DNA of 54,803 nucleotides from JBBDSJ01 sp040905025 (lineage in GTDB: Bacteria > Pseudomonadota > Gammaproteobacteria > Methylohalomonadales > Methylohalomonadaceae). The stretch lies in the NCBI GenBank assembly GCA_040905025.1, contig JBBDSJ010000022.1, positions 1 to 54,803 of the forward strand, in the 5' to 3' direction. The position numbers and the translations under genes are program-made. The notes beneath the pieces are model-generated. The model saw only the letters and a list, made by a program, of their open reading frames with translations, was not told the DNA's origin and ran no database searches. The number at the start of each line of letters is the position of its first letter. Position 1 is the first letter of the stretch. Shown here in pieces: positions 42,073 to 52,315 of this stretch.

Positions 42073-44295
42073 TTACGCCAGGTCGAAACGATCCGCGTTC
42101 ATCACCTTGCTCCATGCGCCGGAGAAGTCCTGCACGAATTTCTCCTGTGCATCATCCTGGGCATAGACTTCCGCGATGGCGCGCAACTGGGAGTTGGAGC
42201 CGAAGACCAGATCGACGCGGGTGCCGGTCCATTTGACCTTGCCCGTCTTGCGATCAAGACCCTCAAATTCCTCCGCCTGATCTGAAGTCGCTTTCCATTC
42301 CGTGTCCATGTCGAGCAGGTTCACGAAAAAATCATTCGTGAGTGTGCCCGGCCGGTCGGTAAAAATGCCGTGTTTTGTAGTGCCAACGTTGGCTTCCATT
42401 GCGCGCATGCCACCGACGAGGACTGTCATCTCGGGCGCGGTCAGCTTGAGTAGCTGGGCCCGATCCAACAGCAGCTCTTCAGCCGGTACTGTATAGCGTG
42501 TCTTCAGATAGTTGCGGAAGCCGTCGGCCTTCGGTTCCAGATACTCGAAGGATTCAACGTCGGTCTGTTCGTCCGTCGCATCAGTGCGGCCCGGGTGGAA
42601 TGGAATTTCCACCTTATTCCCGGCCTTCTGCGCGGCGGCTTCGACAGCAGCATTGCCACCGAGAACGATCAGATCGGCCATGGACACTTTCTTGTTGTCA
42701 GAGGCGCTGTCGTTGAAGGCTTTCTGAATTGCCTCCAGCTTGCCAAGCACCTTGTTCAGCTGCTTCGGTTCATTGGCTTCCCAGTCCTTTTGCGGTGCGA
42801 GACGAATACGCGCACCGTTGGCACCACCGCGCATGTCGGAACCGCGGAAGGTCGAGGCCGAACCCCAGGCGGTCTTGACCAGCTCGGCAACAGACAGGCC
42901 AGCGTCCAGTATCTGCTGCTTGAGCGCCTTGATGTCCTTGGCGTCGATGAGTTTATAATCCACAGGCGGTACCGGGTCCTGCCAGATCAGATCCTCTTTC
43001 GGCACTTCCGGACCGAGGTAACGCGACTTCGGCCCGAGGTCACGATGGATCAGCTTGAACCAGGCGCGGGCGAAGGCGTCTGCAAACTCGTCCGGATTTT
43101 TGTGAAAGTGCTCGGAGATCTTGCGGTATTCCGGATCCAGTTTCAGGGAAAGATCCGTGGTGAGCATCATCGGCTCAACCATTTTTGACGGATCGTGGGC
43201 CTGCTGCACCTTGTCTTCTTCCTTGATGTTCTTCGGCCGCCACTGGTTTTTGCCACCCGGTCCCTTGGTGAGTTCCCAGTCATACTTGAACAGCAGATCG
43301 AAGTAGCCCATATCCCATTCGGTGGGCCGGGATGTCCAGGCGCCTTCAAGGCCACTGGTGATGGTGTCCTCACCCTTGCCGGTACCGAAACTGCTCTTCC
43401 AGCCAAAGCCCTGCTGCTCGATCGGCGCGGCTTCGGGATCGGCGCCGAGGTGACTGTCGGGGGCGGCACCGTGGCTCTTGCCAAAGGTATGGCCACCGGC
43501 AATCAGCGCCACGGTTTCATAGTCATCCATGGCCATGCGCTTGAACGTTTCACGGATGTCATGCACCGCCTTGATCGGATCCGGCTCACCGTCCGGGCCT
43601 TCCGGGTTTACATAGATAAGACCCATTTGCACGTTGGCCAGCGGCACTTCGAGTTCGCGCTCGCCGGAGTAGCGGCTGTCGGGCCTGTCGCTGGTAGCCA
43701 GCCACTCTTTCTCCATGCCCCAGTAGACGTCTTCTTCCGGGGCGTAGATATCCTCACGGCCAGCGCCGAAGCCAAAGGTCTTGAAGCCCATGGACTCCAT
43801 CGCGACATTACCGGCCATGATAATCAGGTCAGCCCAGGAGATGCTGTTGCCGTACTTCTGCTTGATCGGCCACAGCAGGCGGTGGGCCTTGTCCAGATTG
43901 CCGTTATCCGGCCAGCTGTTAATCGGCGCAAAGCGCTGGTTACCGGTACTGCCACCGCCACGGCCGTCGGCAATGCGGTAGGTGCCGGCGGCGTGCCAGG
44001 TCATGCGGATCATGAACCCACCATAGTGGCCAAAGTCTGCCGGCCACCAGTCTTTCGACTCGGTCATCAGGTCGACGAGATCCTGCTTTAGCGCTTTATA
44101 GTCGAGTTTCTTGAAGGCTTCGTGGTAGTTGAAATCCCGACCCAGCGGATTGGACTCGGGGGTATGCTGATGAAGAATTCTCAGGTTGAGCTGGTTTGGC
44201 CACCAGTCTTCGTTTGCTGTGCCCTTGCCGCGCACGGTGGTCTGGGCGCCATGCATGACCGGGCATTTACCTACGTCTTCGGCTTTTGCGGCCAT
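42073..44295 (-). CDS. katG: Catalase-peroxidase KatG
   Basis: Bifunctional haem catalase-peroxidase (740 residues) that breaks down H2O2. The distal site RMTWHAAGTYRIADGRGG carries the Arg, Trp and His of the active site. The Tyr of the Met-Tyr-Trp adduct is in MGLIYVNPEGPDG, and the proximal histidine in GGHTFGKSHGA. The second, degenerate peroxidase domain follows. The ATG at 44295 has GGAGAG upstream; a longer frame to 44343 does not. The gene is flanked by a terminator on one side and a long empty region on the other. Confidence 0.98.
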   Translation of the reverse strand: MAAKAEDVGKCPVMHGAQTTVRGKGTANEDWWPNQLNLRILHQHTPESNPLGRDFNYHEAFKKLDYKALKQDLVDLMTESKDWWPADFGHYGGFMIRMTWHAAGTYRIADGRGGGSTGNQRFAPINSWPDNGNLDKAHRLLWPIKQKYGNSISWADLIIMAGNVAMESMGFKTFGFGAGREDIYAPEEDVYWGMEKEWLATSDRPDSRYSGERELEVPLANVQMGLIYVNPEGPDGEPDPIKAVHDIRETFKRMAMDDYETVALIAGGHTFGKSHGAAPDSHLGADPEAAPIEQQGFGWKSSFGTGKGEDTITSGLEGAWTSRPTEWDMGYFDLLFKYDWELTKGPGGKNQWRPKNIKEEDKVQQAHDPSKMVEPMMLTTDLSLKLDPEYRKISEHFHKNPDEFADAFARAWFKLIHRDLGPKSRYLGPEVPKEDLIWQDPVPPVDYKLIDAKDIKALKQQILDAGLSVAELVKTAWGSASTFRGSDMRGGANGARIRLAPQKDWEANEPKQLNKVLGKLEAIQKAFNDSASDNKKVSMADLIVLGGNAAVEAAAQKAGNKVEIPFHPGRTDATDEQTDVESFEYLEPKADGFRNYLKTRYTVPAEELLLDRAQLLKLTAPEMTVLVGGMRAMEANVGTTKHGIFTDRPGTLTNDFFVNLLDMDTEWKATSDQAEEFEGLDRKTGKVKWTGTRVDLVFGSNSQLRAIAEVYAQDDAQEKFVQDFSGAWSKVMNADRFDLA

Positions 44296-44863
44296 AAGTT
44301 CTCTCCAATTGCTGTTGCATTGAGTGAAACAATCCACGAACACAATATTACGCTTATTCGCGGTATTCGGTCAGTCGGCCTGGTTGAGACGATTCTGCTT
44401 TGCAGCAAGACCCTTGTGCTAACGAGAACAAAAAACCGACCGTACGTCCTCGTTTCTACCTAATGTGTAACTCATGGCAGCGATAGTTTCAAATTGATAA
44501 TTTGGATGGGAACGATAGCTTTTTATCAAGATAGAGCCTGCCGGCAAGTGTCCACAGCTCCGGCCAGTTAATCTGGCTATTTAATTGCCATACTCGAATC
44601 ACTGGTATCCGGTTAAATTGCTTACGAGCATGCTAAAACCCAGTACTGACGCGGCCTTGCAGCCGATTTCATTTGGTGTCGATTTGAAACGCGATGTGTC
44701 AAATTGGTGTAGTTTTCCCCATTTGCTTCTGTTGGGGACTGCCAATGAATGTATCAGTTCTGTAGCAATACCAAAGCAGGCCATTAATCTGGATTAACCT
44801 GATACCATCCGGGTATTCAATTATGTATCGTTGGCACACAAGCCAAAAATCCAGAGCCAGACC
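44296..44863. other. 568-bp region without a supported gene
   Basis: This gap between divergent katG and the cupin gene is long for this genome. It must contain the katG promoter. Short open frames near 44585-44797 exist on both strands and look random; no ribosome binding site or family match supports them. A degenerate gene remnant cannot be excluded. Confidence 0.4.
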
Positions 44864-45286
44864 ATGTATAAACCGTCTCTCACAGTATCCCTGTTTATGT
44901 TCTGTTTATCGGCGCCAACCCATGCATTTGATGAGGTTGCCGAAGTCACAACAAAGGTACTGACCAGTTCCAGCCAGAGCTGGGATGGTAAGGAACTGCC
45001 ACCATACCCGGCAGGCCAGCCCGAGATTCGCATCATAAGATTGACCATTCCGGCAGGAGTAGAACTACCCGTGCATAACCATCCGGTCATTAATGCCGGT
45101 GTTTTATTAAGTGGTGAACTTACAGTAATTACCGAAAACGGTGACCGCCTGCAGTTACAGGCCGGAGATGGCCTGATCGAAGTGGTGGGAACATGGCATT
45201 ACGGCATCAATGAAGGTGACGAACCGGCCGAAATAATCGTCTTTTATGCCGGCGCTGAAAGTATTCCGACCACGGTTATAAAATAG
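44864..45286 (+). CDS. Secreted cupin-domain protein
   Basis: The 140-residue protein has a signal peptide (MYKPSLTVSLFMFCLSAPTHA) and a single cupin domain. Its metal-binding motifs are visible: PVHNHPVINAGVLLSGEL (two histidines and the later glutamate) and the second motif around VVGTWHYGINEGDEP. The start at 44864 gives the signal peptide; an in-frame TTG at 44831 does not improve it. Convergent with lctP. Substrate unknown. Confidence 0.83.
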   Translation: MYKPSLTVSLFMFCLSAPTHAFDEVAEVTTKVLTSSSQSWDGKELPPYPAGQPEIRIIRLTIPAGVELPVHNHPVINAGVLLSGELTVITENGDRLQLQAGDGLIEVVGTWHYGINEGDEPAEIIVFYAGAESIPTTVIK

Positions 45287-45401
45287 CGCAAGAGTACTGG
45301 TAGCCAATGTCACGTAAACAGCTTTGCCAATCGAACTGGCACAAGAGCGGAATCATACTATTTACACTGGATATTGAGGCTATAACGGAAGCCTGCAATA
45401 G

Positions 45402-47162
45402 TCACCCTCCCGGCTTTTGCAGCCACATGAACATAAAGAAGCCGGCCACAATGATTAACCATAAGAGATACCAGGGATTCAGGCCAGACACTATCAGCGC
45501 CATTCCCAGCGCACCGGCAGCAAGCACATAATAAAGCATTGGTATCAGGGCCTTGCGAATAAGCTCACCTTCCCTGTCAACCAGACCCACCGTAGCTGAA
45601 GCAGCAACAACATTGTGCACGCAAATCATGTTGCCTGCCGCGCCACCCACAGCCTGCAGCGCAACAACAATGGCTGCACCACGCGCATCCAGGCCTATAG
45701 CCTCGGCACTGGCAAACTGGAACAGTGAAAACATCATGTTACTGACCGTATTGGAACCCGCTATGAAAGCACCCAGTGCACCGATAACCGGTGAAAACAA
45801 TGGCCAAAACTGACCGGCAATTGTTGATACACCCTGCGCGAGAACCAGCGGCATGCTGGCAAAATCCGAAGTGGTGCCGGAATGGATAAACACCTGCACC
45901 ATTGGCACGGCAAATATCAAGGCTATTCCGGCGGCAAAAATCATTCTGATGGATTGAGACCATGCCCGGGTATAAGCACCGCGATACCGATGCATATGAT
46001 GCAGATAATAAGTCAGTAGCGAAGCGAGCAACAGAACACTGCCGGGCAGATACAGTGGTTGTGATATCGTATTGATACCAGAGCCAAAAATATTCGGCCA
46101 GGACAATGTCAACGCCGGCATGCGCAGAAAATCAGTGACCGGTGCAATCGTGCGAGTCATGACCAGAAGCAATACAACAACAATATACGGAACGAGAGCC
46201 TGCAGCATGGTGATGCCGGCATCCTTGCGTTCACCCTTGTAACTGTCCTGGAGTTCGCTGATCCATTCCGGCTGCCATTGTTCACGCGGCTGAAAATCAA
46301 ATACATCTTCTGGTACCAGGAAACCCCTGCGTGCGGCAGGAATAATAATCAGCAAGCCAATCAGGCCACCTACTATTGACGGAAATTCCGGTCCCAGCAG
46401 CCAGGCAACCAGCAAATACGGCAGGGTAAATACCAGACCGGCAAACAGTGCAAACCGCCATGCCCTTAGCCCTTCGCGAAACGAGCGCGCCGCACCAAAA
46501 AAGCGGGTCAACATACACACCATGATGAGTGGTATCAGGAATCCAACCAGCGTGTGTATCAATGCCACGTAAACAGCAATTTGTAACAGGTAATCCGGAA
46601 ATGCCATAGCGCCAATATGTGTCGTAACTATTTTCTGATCGACAAGACCCGAATGTATGCCCAGCAGGATAGGGGTACCAACGGCACCGAATGAGACCGG
46701 AGTTGATTGAATGATCAGCGCCGATAACACTGCCGCCATGGCCGGGAAACCAATTGCCACCAGTAATGGCGCAGCAATGGCTGCCGGCGTCCCGAAACCG
46801 GCCGCACCCTCGACGAGCGAACCAAACAGCCAGGCAACTATAATGGCCTGAACACGGCGGTCCGGTGAAATATCGGTAAAACCGCGGCGCAAAGTTTGCA
46901 TCGCACCGCTCTCACGCAATGTATAAAGCAGAAGGATCGCACCAAAGACGATGAACAGGATATTCAGTGCGGTAATGATGCCATGCACTGAAGCAGCTGC
47001 CACAATATGTATATCGGTACCCCACAACAACAGGGCTGTCACTGCCGTGACAACATAAGCCAACGGCATGGCAAATTTTGCCGGCCAGCGCAGGACTACC
47101 AGCAATGTAAACACGATTGCTACCGGTGCCAGTGCAAGTAAAAAAAGGTTGGCTTGATTCAA
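45402..47162 (-). CDS. lctP: L-lactate permease
   Basis: LctP-family proton-coupled lactate importer of 586 residues, with about 12-14 hydrophobic segments. FGSLVEGAAGFGTPAAIAAPLL (near residue 110) and the later AVGGAAGNMICVHNVVAASATVGL are signatures of the family. The TTG at 47162 has GGAGG six bases upstream; the frame begins at another TTG two codons earlier, which would sit directly on the GGAGG. It lies 70 bp after lutC in the lactate-use cluster. Confidence 0.93.
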   Translation of the reverse strand: MNQANLFLLALAPVAIVFTLLVVLRWPAKFAMPLAYVVTAVTALLLWGTDIHIVAAASVHGIITALNILFIVFGAILLLYTLRESGAMQTLRRGFTDISPDRRVQAIIVAWLFGSLVEGAAGFGTPAAIAAPLLVAIGFPAMAAVLSALIIQSTPVSFGAVGTPILLGIHSGLVDQKIVTTHIGAMAFPDYLLQIAVYVALIHTLVGFLIPLIMVCMLTRFFGAARSFREGLRAWRFALFAGLVFTLPYLLVAWLLGPEFPSIVGGLIGLLIIIPAARRGFLVPEDVFDFQPREQWQPEWISELQDSYKGERKDAGITMLQALVPYIVVVLLLVMTRTIAPVTDFLRMPALTLSWPNIFGSGINTISQPLYLPGSVLLLASLLTYYLHHMHRYRGAYTRAWSQSIRMIFAAGIALIFAVPMVQVFIHSGTTSDFASMPLVLAQGVSTIAGQFWPLFSPVIGALGAFIAGSNTVSNMMFSLFQFASAEAIGLDARGAAIVVALQAVGGAAGNMICVHNVVAASATVGLVDREGELIRKALIPMLYYVLAAGALGMALIVSGLNPWYLLWLIIVAGFFMFMWLQKPGG

Positions 47163-47232
47163 GCACAACCTCCATCAAGTCTTTGTATCAAGTCAACGGT
47201 CAGCAGAGTCAGATGTTTAATGTCTGATATCT

Positions 47233-47895
47233 TCACTTATGAATACCCGTCAGGAGTACGTGAAACCATCTTGGTCCATGCGCACCCAGTTGAATTGTTT
47301 GTTCGATATCGGCAGTACGCGACGGCCCGGCAATAATATTGACTGTACGTGGCCAATGGATTCTGTCATTGCGCAGACGTGTCCAGACATCTTCCATATG
47401 TGGCACCAGGTCAGCGTTATGCAAGACAACCAGATGGTGATCAGGGAGAAAATTTATCGTGGTTGGATTATCCGGTGCCGACAGCAATACCACGCTGCCG
47501 GTTTCGGCTATACCACAGTAGGCCTGACTTATCCCGACTGTCTCGTCACCTTCAGCCCGGCCAAAATGCAGATCGGATTTACAGTCTTTCCAGTCCATAT
47601 CCTGCAATACAGGGGCTACAACAAGCCGCCCGGATATACTTTTCATTTGTAAATAGTGTGCAACTTCTGCAGGGATATGAGTTCTGTCAGCCAACTCGGT
47701 CAACTGACCGGACATTCGTTCCAGACCTTCGCGAAACAGGTCCGGCAGGTCGCGTTTCGCCAACTGTGGCCGCAGGCTGTTTGCCTCACCAGCGGATAAG
47801 CGTGATTCCAGTTTCTCGCGCTTGTCTGCAGACAATTCACCACGGCCCAGTCCAAGACGAATCGAATGCATAATAGCTTCACGGCTGCCGGTCAT
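47233..47895 (-). CDS. lutC: Lactate utilization protein LutC (LUD domain)
   Basis: The 220-residue LUD-domain protein is the third subunit of the LutABC L-lactate-oxidising complex. Signatures are GISQAYCGIAETGSVVL (near residue 125) and the C-terminal AGPSRTADIEQTIQLGAHGPR. Its ATG overlaps the lutB stop by four bases, indicating coupling. Only the LUD domain is present; no iron-sulfur motif is expected. Confidence 0.93.
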   Translation of the reverse strand: MTGSREAIMHSIRLGLGRGELSADKREKLESRLSAGEANSLRPQLAKRDLPDLFREGLERMSGQLTELADRTHIPAEVAHYLQMKSISGRLVVAPVLQDMDWKDCKSDLHFGRAEGDETVGISQAYCGIAETGSVVLLSAPDNPTTINFLPDHHLVVLHNADLVPHMEDVWTRLRNDRIHWPRTVNIIAGPSRTADIEQTIQLGAHGPRWFHVLLTGIHK

Positions 47896-49313
47896 GATTG
47901 ATTACCTTGTCGCCAGGCCGCCATGAACGTTTTACCCTGTGGTGCCGGCAGTTCGCGACCACCCCGGAACCAGTCACCGGCGAAAGGCAAATACGCAAAT
48001 CGCTTTTTACGACCGGCCAGTGCTGACAACAGGAATACCTGCCAGCGGGTAAGTGCATGATACAAACGCGGACGTTGTGCCAACCAGCCCCATATATAAA
48101 GCCCCAGACGGTTGCGCCGTGTGCCAAGACGTAGTTGAAATTGGCGGTGACGCAAACTTCGCAACAAATCCGGTAATGGAATTTTTACCGGACATACCTC
48201 GGCACAATGGCCATTCAATGTGCAGGCATTGGGCAGATCGCCGGCTTCACGTAATCCCAGTAGCAGTGGAGTCAGCACCGATCCCATCGGGCCCGGATAC
48301 ACCCAGCCATAGGCATGACCGCCAATTGCACCATAGACCGGGCAATGGTTCATGCAGGCGCCGCAACGGATACAGCGCAACATTTCACGAAATTCATCAG
48401 CCAGCATGGCACTGCGGCCGTTATCAACAAGCACGACATGGTACTCGTCGGGACCATCGGCATCATCATCACGGCGTGGACCGGATGAGAAGGTTGTATA
48501 GCTGGTAATGGGCTGGCCTGTGGCATTGCGTGCCAGCAACCGCAGCAAGCTTGTTGCATCCGCCAGATTCGGCACCACTTTTTCGATACCGGCGGTAACA
48601 ATATGCACACGTGGCAAAGTAGAGGTGAGGTCACCGTTGCCTTCATTCGTTACGATAATATTTGATCCGTTTTCGGCAACAAGAAAATTCGCGCCGGTAA
48701 TGCCGACATCGGCACTGAGAAAACGATCACGCAATACCTGGCGTGCCTCATTAACGAGTTCGGGGACTTCGGTCAGCAGTCGGTCAAGCGCATATTGGGG
48801 ATGATGACTGCGAAACAAATCGGCAATTTGTTCACGGGTCTTGTGAACGGCCGGCGCAATAATATGACTGGGCGGCTCCTTGGCCAGCTGGATTATGTAT
48901 TCGCCCAGATCGGTCTCAACAACCTCAAAGCCAGCGGCTTCCAGTGCTTCATTGACGCCGACTTCCTCGCCAACCATGGACTTGCCCTTGATGACAAGTC
49001 GCGCATCAGCCTTTTTACATAAAGTGGTAATGATTGTCCGGGCTTCTTCCGCACTTGCGGCCCAGTGAACATGGCCATCCTGCTTTTCAACAGCATCAAC
49101 GTAACGCTCAAGATAATAGTCAAGATGTTCAAGCGTGTGATTACGAATGGCTACAGCACGCTCACATATCGCTTCATAGTCCGATAATGCAGCCACCGCA
49201 TCTCGCCGGTGCAGCACAAACCCGTCGCGCGCCCGTGCAAGTGCGTTTTTGAGAATAGGGTCAGCGAGTGCACGAACGGCGCGGTTACTGAAATCATGAC
49301 TTTGCGATTGCAT
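47892..49313 (-). CDS. lutB: Lactate utilization iron-sulfur protein LutB
   Basis: The 473-residue subunit has an N-terminal LUD domain (about 60-295) and a C-terminal pair of 4Fe-4S motifs: CIRCGACMNHCPVY (near 315) and CTLNGHCAEVCPVKIP (near 365). A short C-terminal DUF3390-like tail follows. It oxidises L-lactate to pyruvate with LutA and LutC. Its start overlaps the lutA stop by one base (TGATG). Confidence 0.95.
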   Translation of the reverse strand: MQSQSHDFSNRAVRALADPILKNALARARDGFVLHRRDAVAALSDYEAICERAVAIRNHTLEHLDYYLERYVDAVEKQDGHVHWAASAEEARTIITTLCKKADARLVIKGKSMVGEEVGVNEALEAAGFEVVETDLGEYIIQLAKEPPSHIIAPAVHKTREQIADLFRSHHPQYALDRLLTEVPELVNEARQVLRDRFLSADVGITGANFLVAENGSNIIVTNEGNGDLTSTLPRVHIVTAGIEKVVPNLADATSLLRLLARNATGQPITSYTTFSSGPRRDDDADGPDEYHVVLVDNGRSAMLADEFREMLRCIRCGACMNHCPVYGAIGGHAYGWVYPGPMGSVLTPLLLGLREAGDLPNACTLNGHCAEVCPVKIPLPDLLRSLRHRQFQLRLGTRRNRLGLYIWGWLAQRPRLYHALTRWQVFLLSALAGRKKRFAYLPFAGDWFRGGRELPAPQGKTFMAAWRQGNQS

Positions 49314-50113
49314 CAGTCAGTTTCACCTTCACCGAGGCCGGGTATATCAGCCATGTCTGCCAGAATCTCGGCAATATGAAAAACCTTAACTTTGTGCCTG
49401 GCATGTTGAAGTCTGCCGGCAATGTTCAACAGGCAACCAAGATCTCCTCCGGCAACAGTATCGGCACCGGTTGTCATGATATTGTTGACCTTATCCATCA
49501 CCATACGCCCGGAAATGGCTGGATATTTAACACAGAACGTACCACCGAAACCGCAACAGGTATCGCTGTCCGGCATTTCTATTAACTGGAGACCGGCTAA
49601 TGATTGCAGCAGCATGCGCGGCTGGCTACTGATGCCCAACTGGCGCAGGCCTGTGCAGCTGTCGTGATAGGTGATTTTTCCAGTGTAGTCACTGGCAAGG
49701 CTGGTAACTCCGCAAACATCTGTCAGAAAACTGAGCAACTCCCATGTCCTTTCTGCCAGTGATATGGCCCGTTCCTGCCACTCGGGTACAGATTCAAACA
49801 AACGTGGAAAATCCTTGAGCATGCTGGCGCATGAGCCGGACGGCACAACAACATAATCATAGTCTTCAAATAACATAATGACCTGTCGTGCTATTTTTGC
49901 AGCCGTAGCATAGTCTCCGCTGTTATAAGCCGGCTGGCCACAGCAGGTCTGCCTGTCTGGCACGTCAACCTCATAGCCGGCCTGCTGCAATAATTTGATT
50001 GTAGCGAAGCCAATATTTGGGCGATAGAAGTCCACCAAACAAGTCACCAGCAATCCAACCCGCTGGCCGGAGAGATTTCGGGGTAAAAGCTGGTCTTCTG
50101 AGTTATCTGTCAT
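49313..50113 (-). CDS. lutA: Lactate utilization protein LutA (CCG domain)
   Basis: The 266-residue protein has two CCG cysteine-rich domains: TCCGQPAYNSGD (near residue 65) and DTCCGFGGTFCVKYP (near 195), typical of glycolate-oxidase/heterodisulfide-reductase type subunits. The start at 50113 (MTDNSEDQ) is preferred over one six codons upstream; neither has a clear binding site. First gene of the lutABC-lctP unit. Confidence 0.93.
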   Translation of the reverse strand: MTDNSEDQLLPRNLSGQRVGLLVTCLVDFYRPNIGFATIKLLQQAGYEVDVPDRQTCCGQPAYNSGDYATAAKIARQVIMLFEDYDYVVVPSGSCASMLKDFPRLFESVPEWQERAISLAERTWELLSFLTDVCGVTSLASDYTGKITYHDSCTGLRQLGISSQPRMLLQSLAGLQLIEMPDSDTCCGFGGTFCVKYPAISGRMVMDKVNNIMTTGADTVAGGDLGCLLNIAGRLQHARHKVKVFHIAEILADMADIPGLGEGETD

Positions 50114-50193
50114 AGACTGACAGAGTATCACCGCAACGGATAATCTGGTGCAAGACTGAATATGAAAAGTAGTCCAGACACAGATAATGCAAA

Positions 50194-51102
50194 TTACATG
50201 TGCAGGGTACGATCATCCACGTCCAAAGCTGCTTCATGTATAGCTTCACTCAGCGTTGGATGAGCATGAATTATTTGTGCGATATCCGTACTTGTCGCCT
50301 CAAATGCCATCGCTGTTACCGCCTCGGCAAGCAATTCCGAGGCATTCGGACCCAGAATATGGACACCGAGGATTCTGTCTGTTGCCTTATCGGCAAGAAT
50401 TTTCACCAGTCCTTGCGTTTCTCCCATGCCATGGGCGCGGCCACTCGCCATGAACGGGAAAGCACCGCTGCGATATTCAATGCCCTCCTTTTTAAGAGAT
50501 TCCTCAGTCTTGCCAACCCATGCAATCTCCGGCCAGGTATAAATCACCCAGGGGATAATGTCGTAATTCAAGTGCGCCGTCTGGCCTGCTATACGCTCTG
50601 CCACGGCCACGCCCTCTTCCATCGCCTTATGTGCCAGCATCGGACCACGCACAACATCGCCTATGGCCCAGATACCTTTGATGCTGGTCTGACACTGGTC
50701 ATCAACCGGTATAAAGCCCCGCTCATCCAGCTTTAGCCCGACCGCATCGACACCGAGCCCAGTCGTATTCGGTTTGCGCCCGACAGCGACAATAAGTTTG
50801 TTGAATTCAAGCTGTTGTTCGCCATCACCGTCTTTGTATGTAACTCGCACATCGTTACCTGTAATTTCGGTAGCACTAACTTGTGCTGCCAGGCGTATAT
50901 CCAGGCCCTGTTTCTTCAGGCTCTTGCGGGCTTCACGGGCTATTTTCTGATCAACTCCTGGAAGAAAAGTGTCCATTGCTTCAAGAATCACCACATTGGA
51001 TCCAAGACGGTTCCAGACACTACCAAGCTCCAGACCAATAACACCTGCCCCAATCACACCGAGTTTTCCGGGAATCTCAGCAAGTGGTGGGATACTATGC
51101 AA
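50194..51102 (-). pseudogene. lpdA: Truncated dihydrolipoyl dehydrogenase (C-terminal fragment)
   Basis: Encodes about 295 residues of LpdA, from LAEIPGKLGVIGAGVIGLELGSVW (the NAD-binding domain) to the C-terminus with the HAHPTLSEAIHEA active-site motif. The N-terminal FAD domain with the redox cysteines is absent, so the product cannot work as a dihydrolipoyl dehydrogenase alone. No ATG precedes the frame; a TTG at 51102 is the only apparent start, and the open frame before it encodes unrelated sequence with a CRVCGNK segment. It lies 110 bp behind acr3 and is probably a remnant of a recombination that involved a complete lpdA elsewhere. Confidence 0.85.
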
Positions 51103-51211
51103 AACCGGAAAAGCTTTATTGCCACAAACCCGGCATGAAATTATGGAAGTATGTGCACCTAGTCATTACAGGCCAGGATCTGGTATCTGACTCAGGTAAT
51201 ATCGAAATTTA

Positions 51212-52315
51212 TCAGCAGGATGCCTTGCAGGATAATGGGAAATAGCCGCGTGTGCGGTTGGCAATCCTGACCAGTACCAGCATCAACGGTACTTCCACCA
51301 GTACGCCGACAACCGTTGCCAGGGCGGCACCGGAATGGACACCGAACAAACCAATCGCAGCGGCAACAGCCAGTTCAAAAAAATTGCTTGCACCAATCAT
51401 TGCGCCGGGCGCGGCGATATCATGAGGTATTCGCCAGAGCTGGGCCCAGCCATAGGCAATAAAGAAAATCAGGAACGTTTGAATAACAAGCGGTACCGCG
51501 ATCAGTACAATATGCAGCGGATTGTTCAGAATGACTTCACCCTGAAACGCAAACAACAAAATCAGTGTGAGTATCAGTGCAACCGGCGTTACCGGTGCCA
51601 GCCGTTTCATGAAAATGTTATCAAACCACTCAATACCAAGACGGCGGATTAATATTACGCGGGTTAGGTAACCGGCCGCCAATGGAATGACAATATATAA
51701 AAATACCGACAGCGCCACCGTATCCCACGGGACTGCAATATCGGAGATCCCCAGCAGCAATATCACAATCGGCGCAAATGCGACCAGCATAATGAGATCA
51801 TTCAACGACACCTGCACCAGCGTATACCCGGCATCGCCACGCGTCAGATAACTCCAGACGAAGACCATAGCCGTACAGGGTGCAGCACCCAGAAGTATCG
51901 CGCCGGCCAGATACTCGCGCGCCAGATCCGGTGCAATGAACGGTTCAAACACCACAATTAAAAAGAACCAGGCAATCGCAAACATGGTAAACGGCTTGAT
52001 GAGCCAGTTGACCGTCGTTGTAACGACCAGTCCCTTCGGTTGTCGCCGGACTTCGAGTATGGCGCTGAAATCAATCTGCACCATCATGGGAAAGATCATC
52101 GCCCAGATGAGAATCGCCACCGGGATGGATACCTGCGCGTATTCGAAACGCGACAGCACTTCCGGCACAGCAGGTGCAAACTGCCCGAGCATGACACCCA
52201 AGACGATGGCTACAACAACCCAGACAGAAAGGTAGCGCTCAAACAGGCCCATGCGCTCGCCAATCTCAGGTCCGCTATCCAGACCATCCAGCGAATTATT
52301 CAGCTTGTCACTCAT
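51212..52315 (-). CDS. acr3: Arsenite efflux permease ACR3
   Basis: Arsenite exporter of 367 residues in the BART superfamily, with ten hydrophobic segments. The essential cysteine is in LLGAAPCTAMVFVWSYLT (TM4), and the conserved glutamate in VGVLVEVPLML (TM9). The ATG overlaps the arsC stop (ATGA). The enzyme would export the As(III) made by ArsC. The C-terminus ends GYFPLSCKASC, slightly unusual. Confidence 0.95.
   Translation of the reverse strand: MSDKLNNSLDGLDSGPEIGERMGLFERYLSVWVVVAIVLGVMLGQFAPAVPEVLSRFEYAQVSIPVAILIWAMIFPMMVQIDFSAILEVRRQPKGLVVTTTVNWLIKPFTMFAIAWFFLIVVFEPFIAPDLAREYLAGAILLGAAPCTAMVFVWSYLTRGDAGYTLVQVSLNDLIMLVAFAPIVILLLGISDIAVPWDTVALSVFLYIVIPLAAGYLTRVILIRRLGIEWFDNIFMKRLAPVTPVALILTLILLFAFQGEVILNNPLHIVLIAVPLVIQTFLIFFIAYGWAQLWRIPHDIAAPGAMIGASNFFELAVAAAIGLFGVHSGAALATVVGVLVEVPLMLVLVRIANRTRGYFPLSCKASC

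Noticed and set aside
43195..44091. Open frame of 298 codons opposite katG
   Set aside because: Antisense to a complete KatG; high GC third positions create a shadow frame.
44585..44797. Small open frames on both strands between katG and the cupin gene
   Set aside because: No ribosome binding site, no recognisable motif, both strands open by chance.
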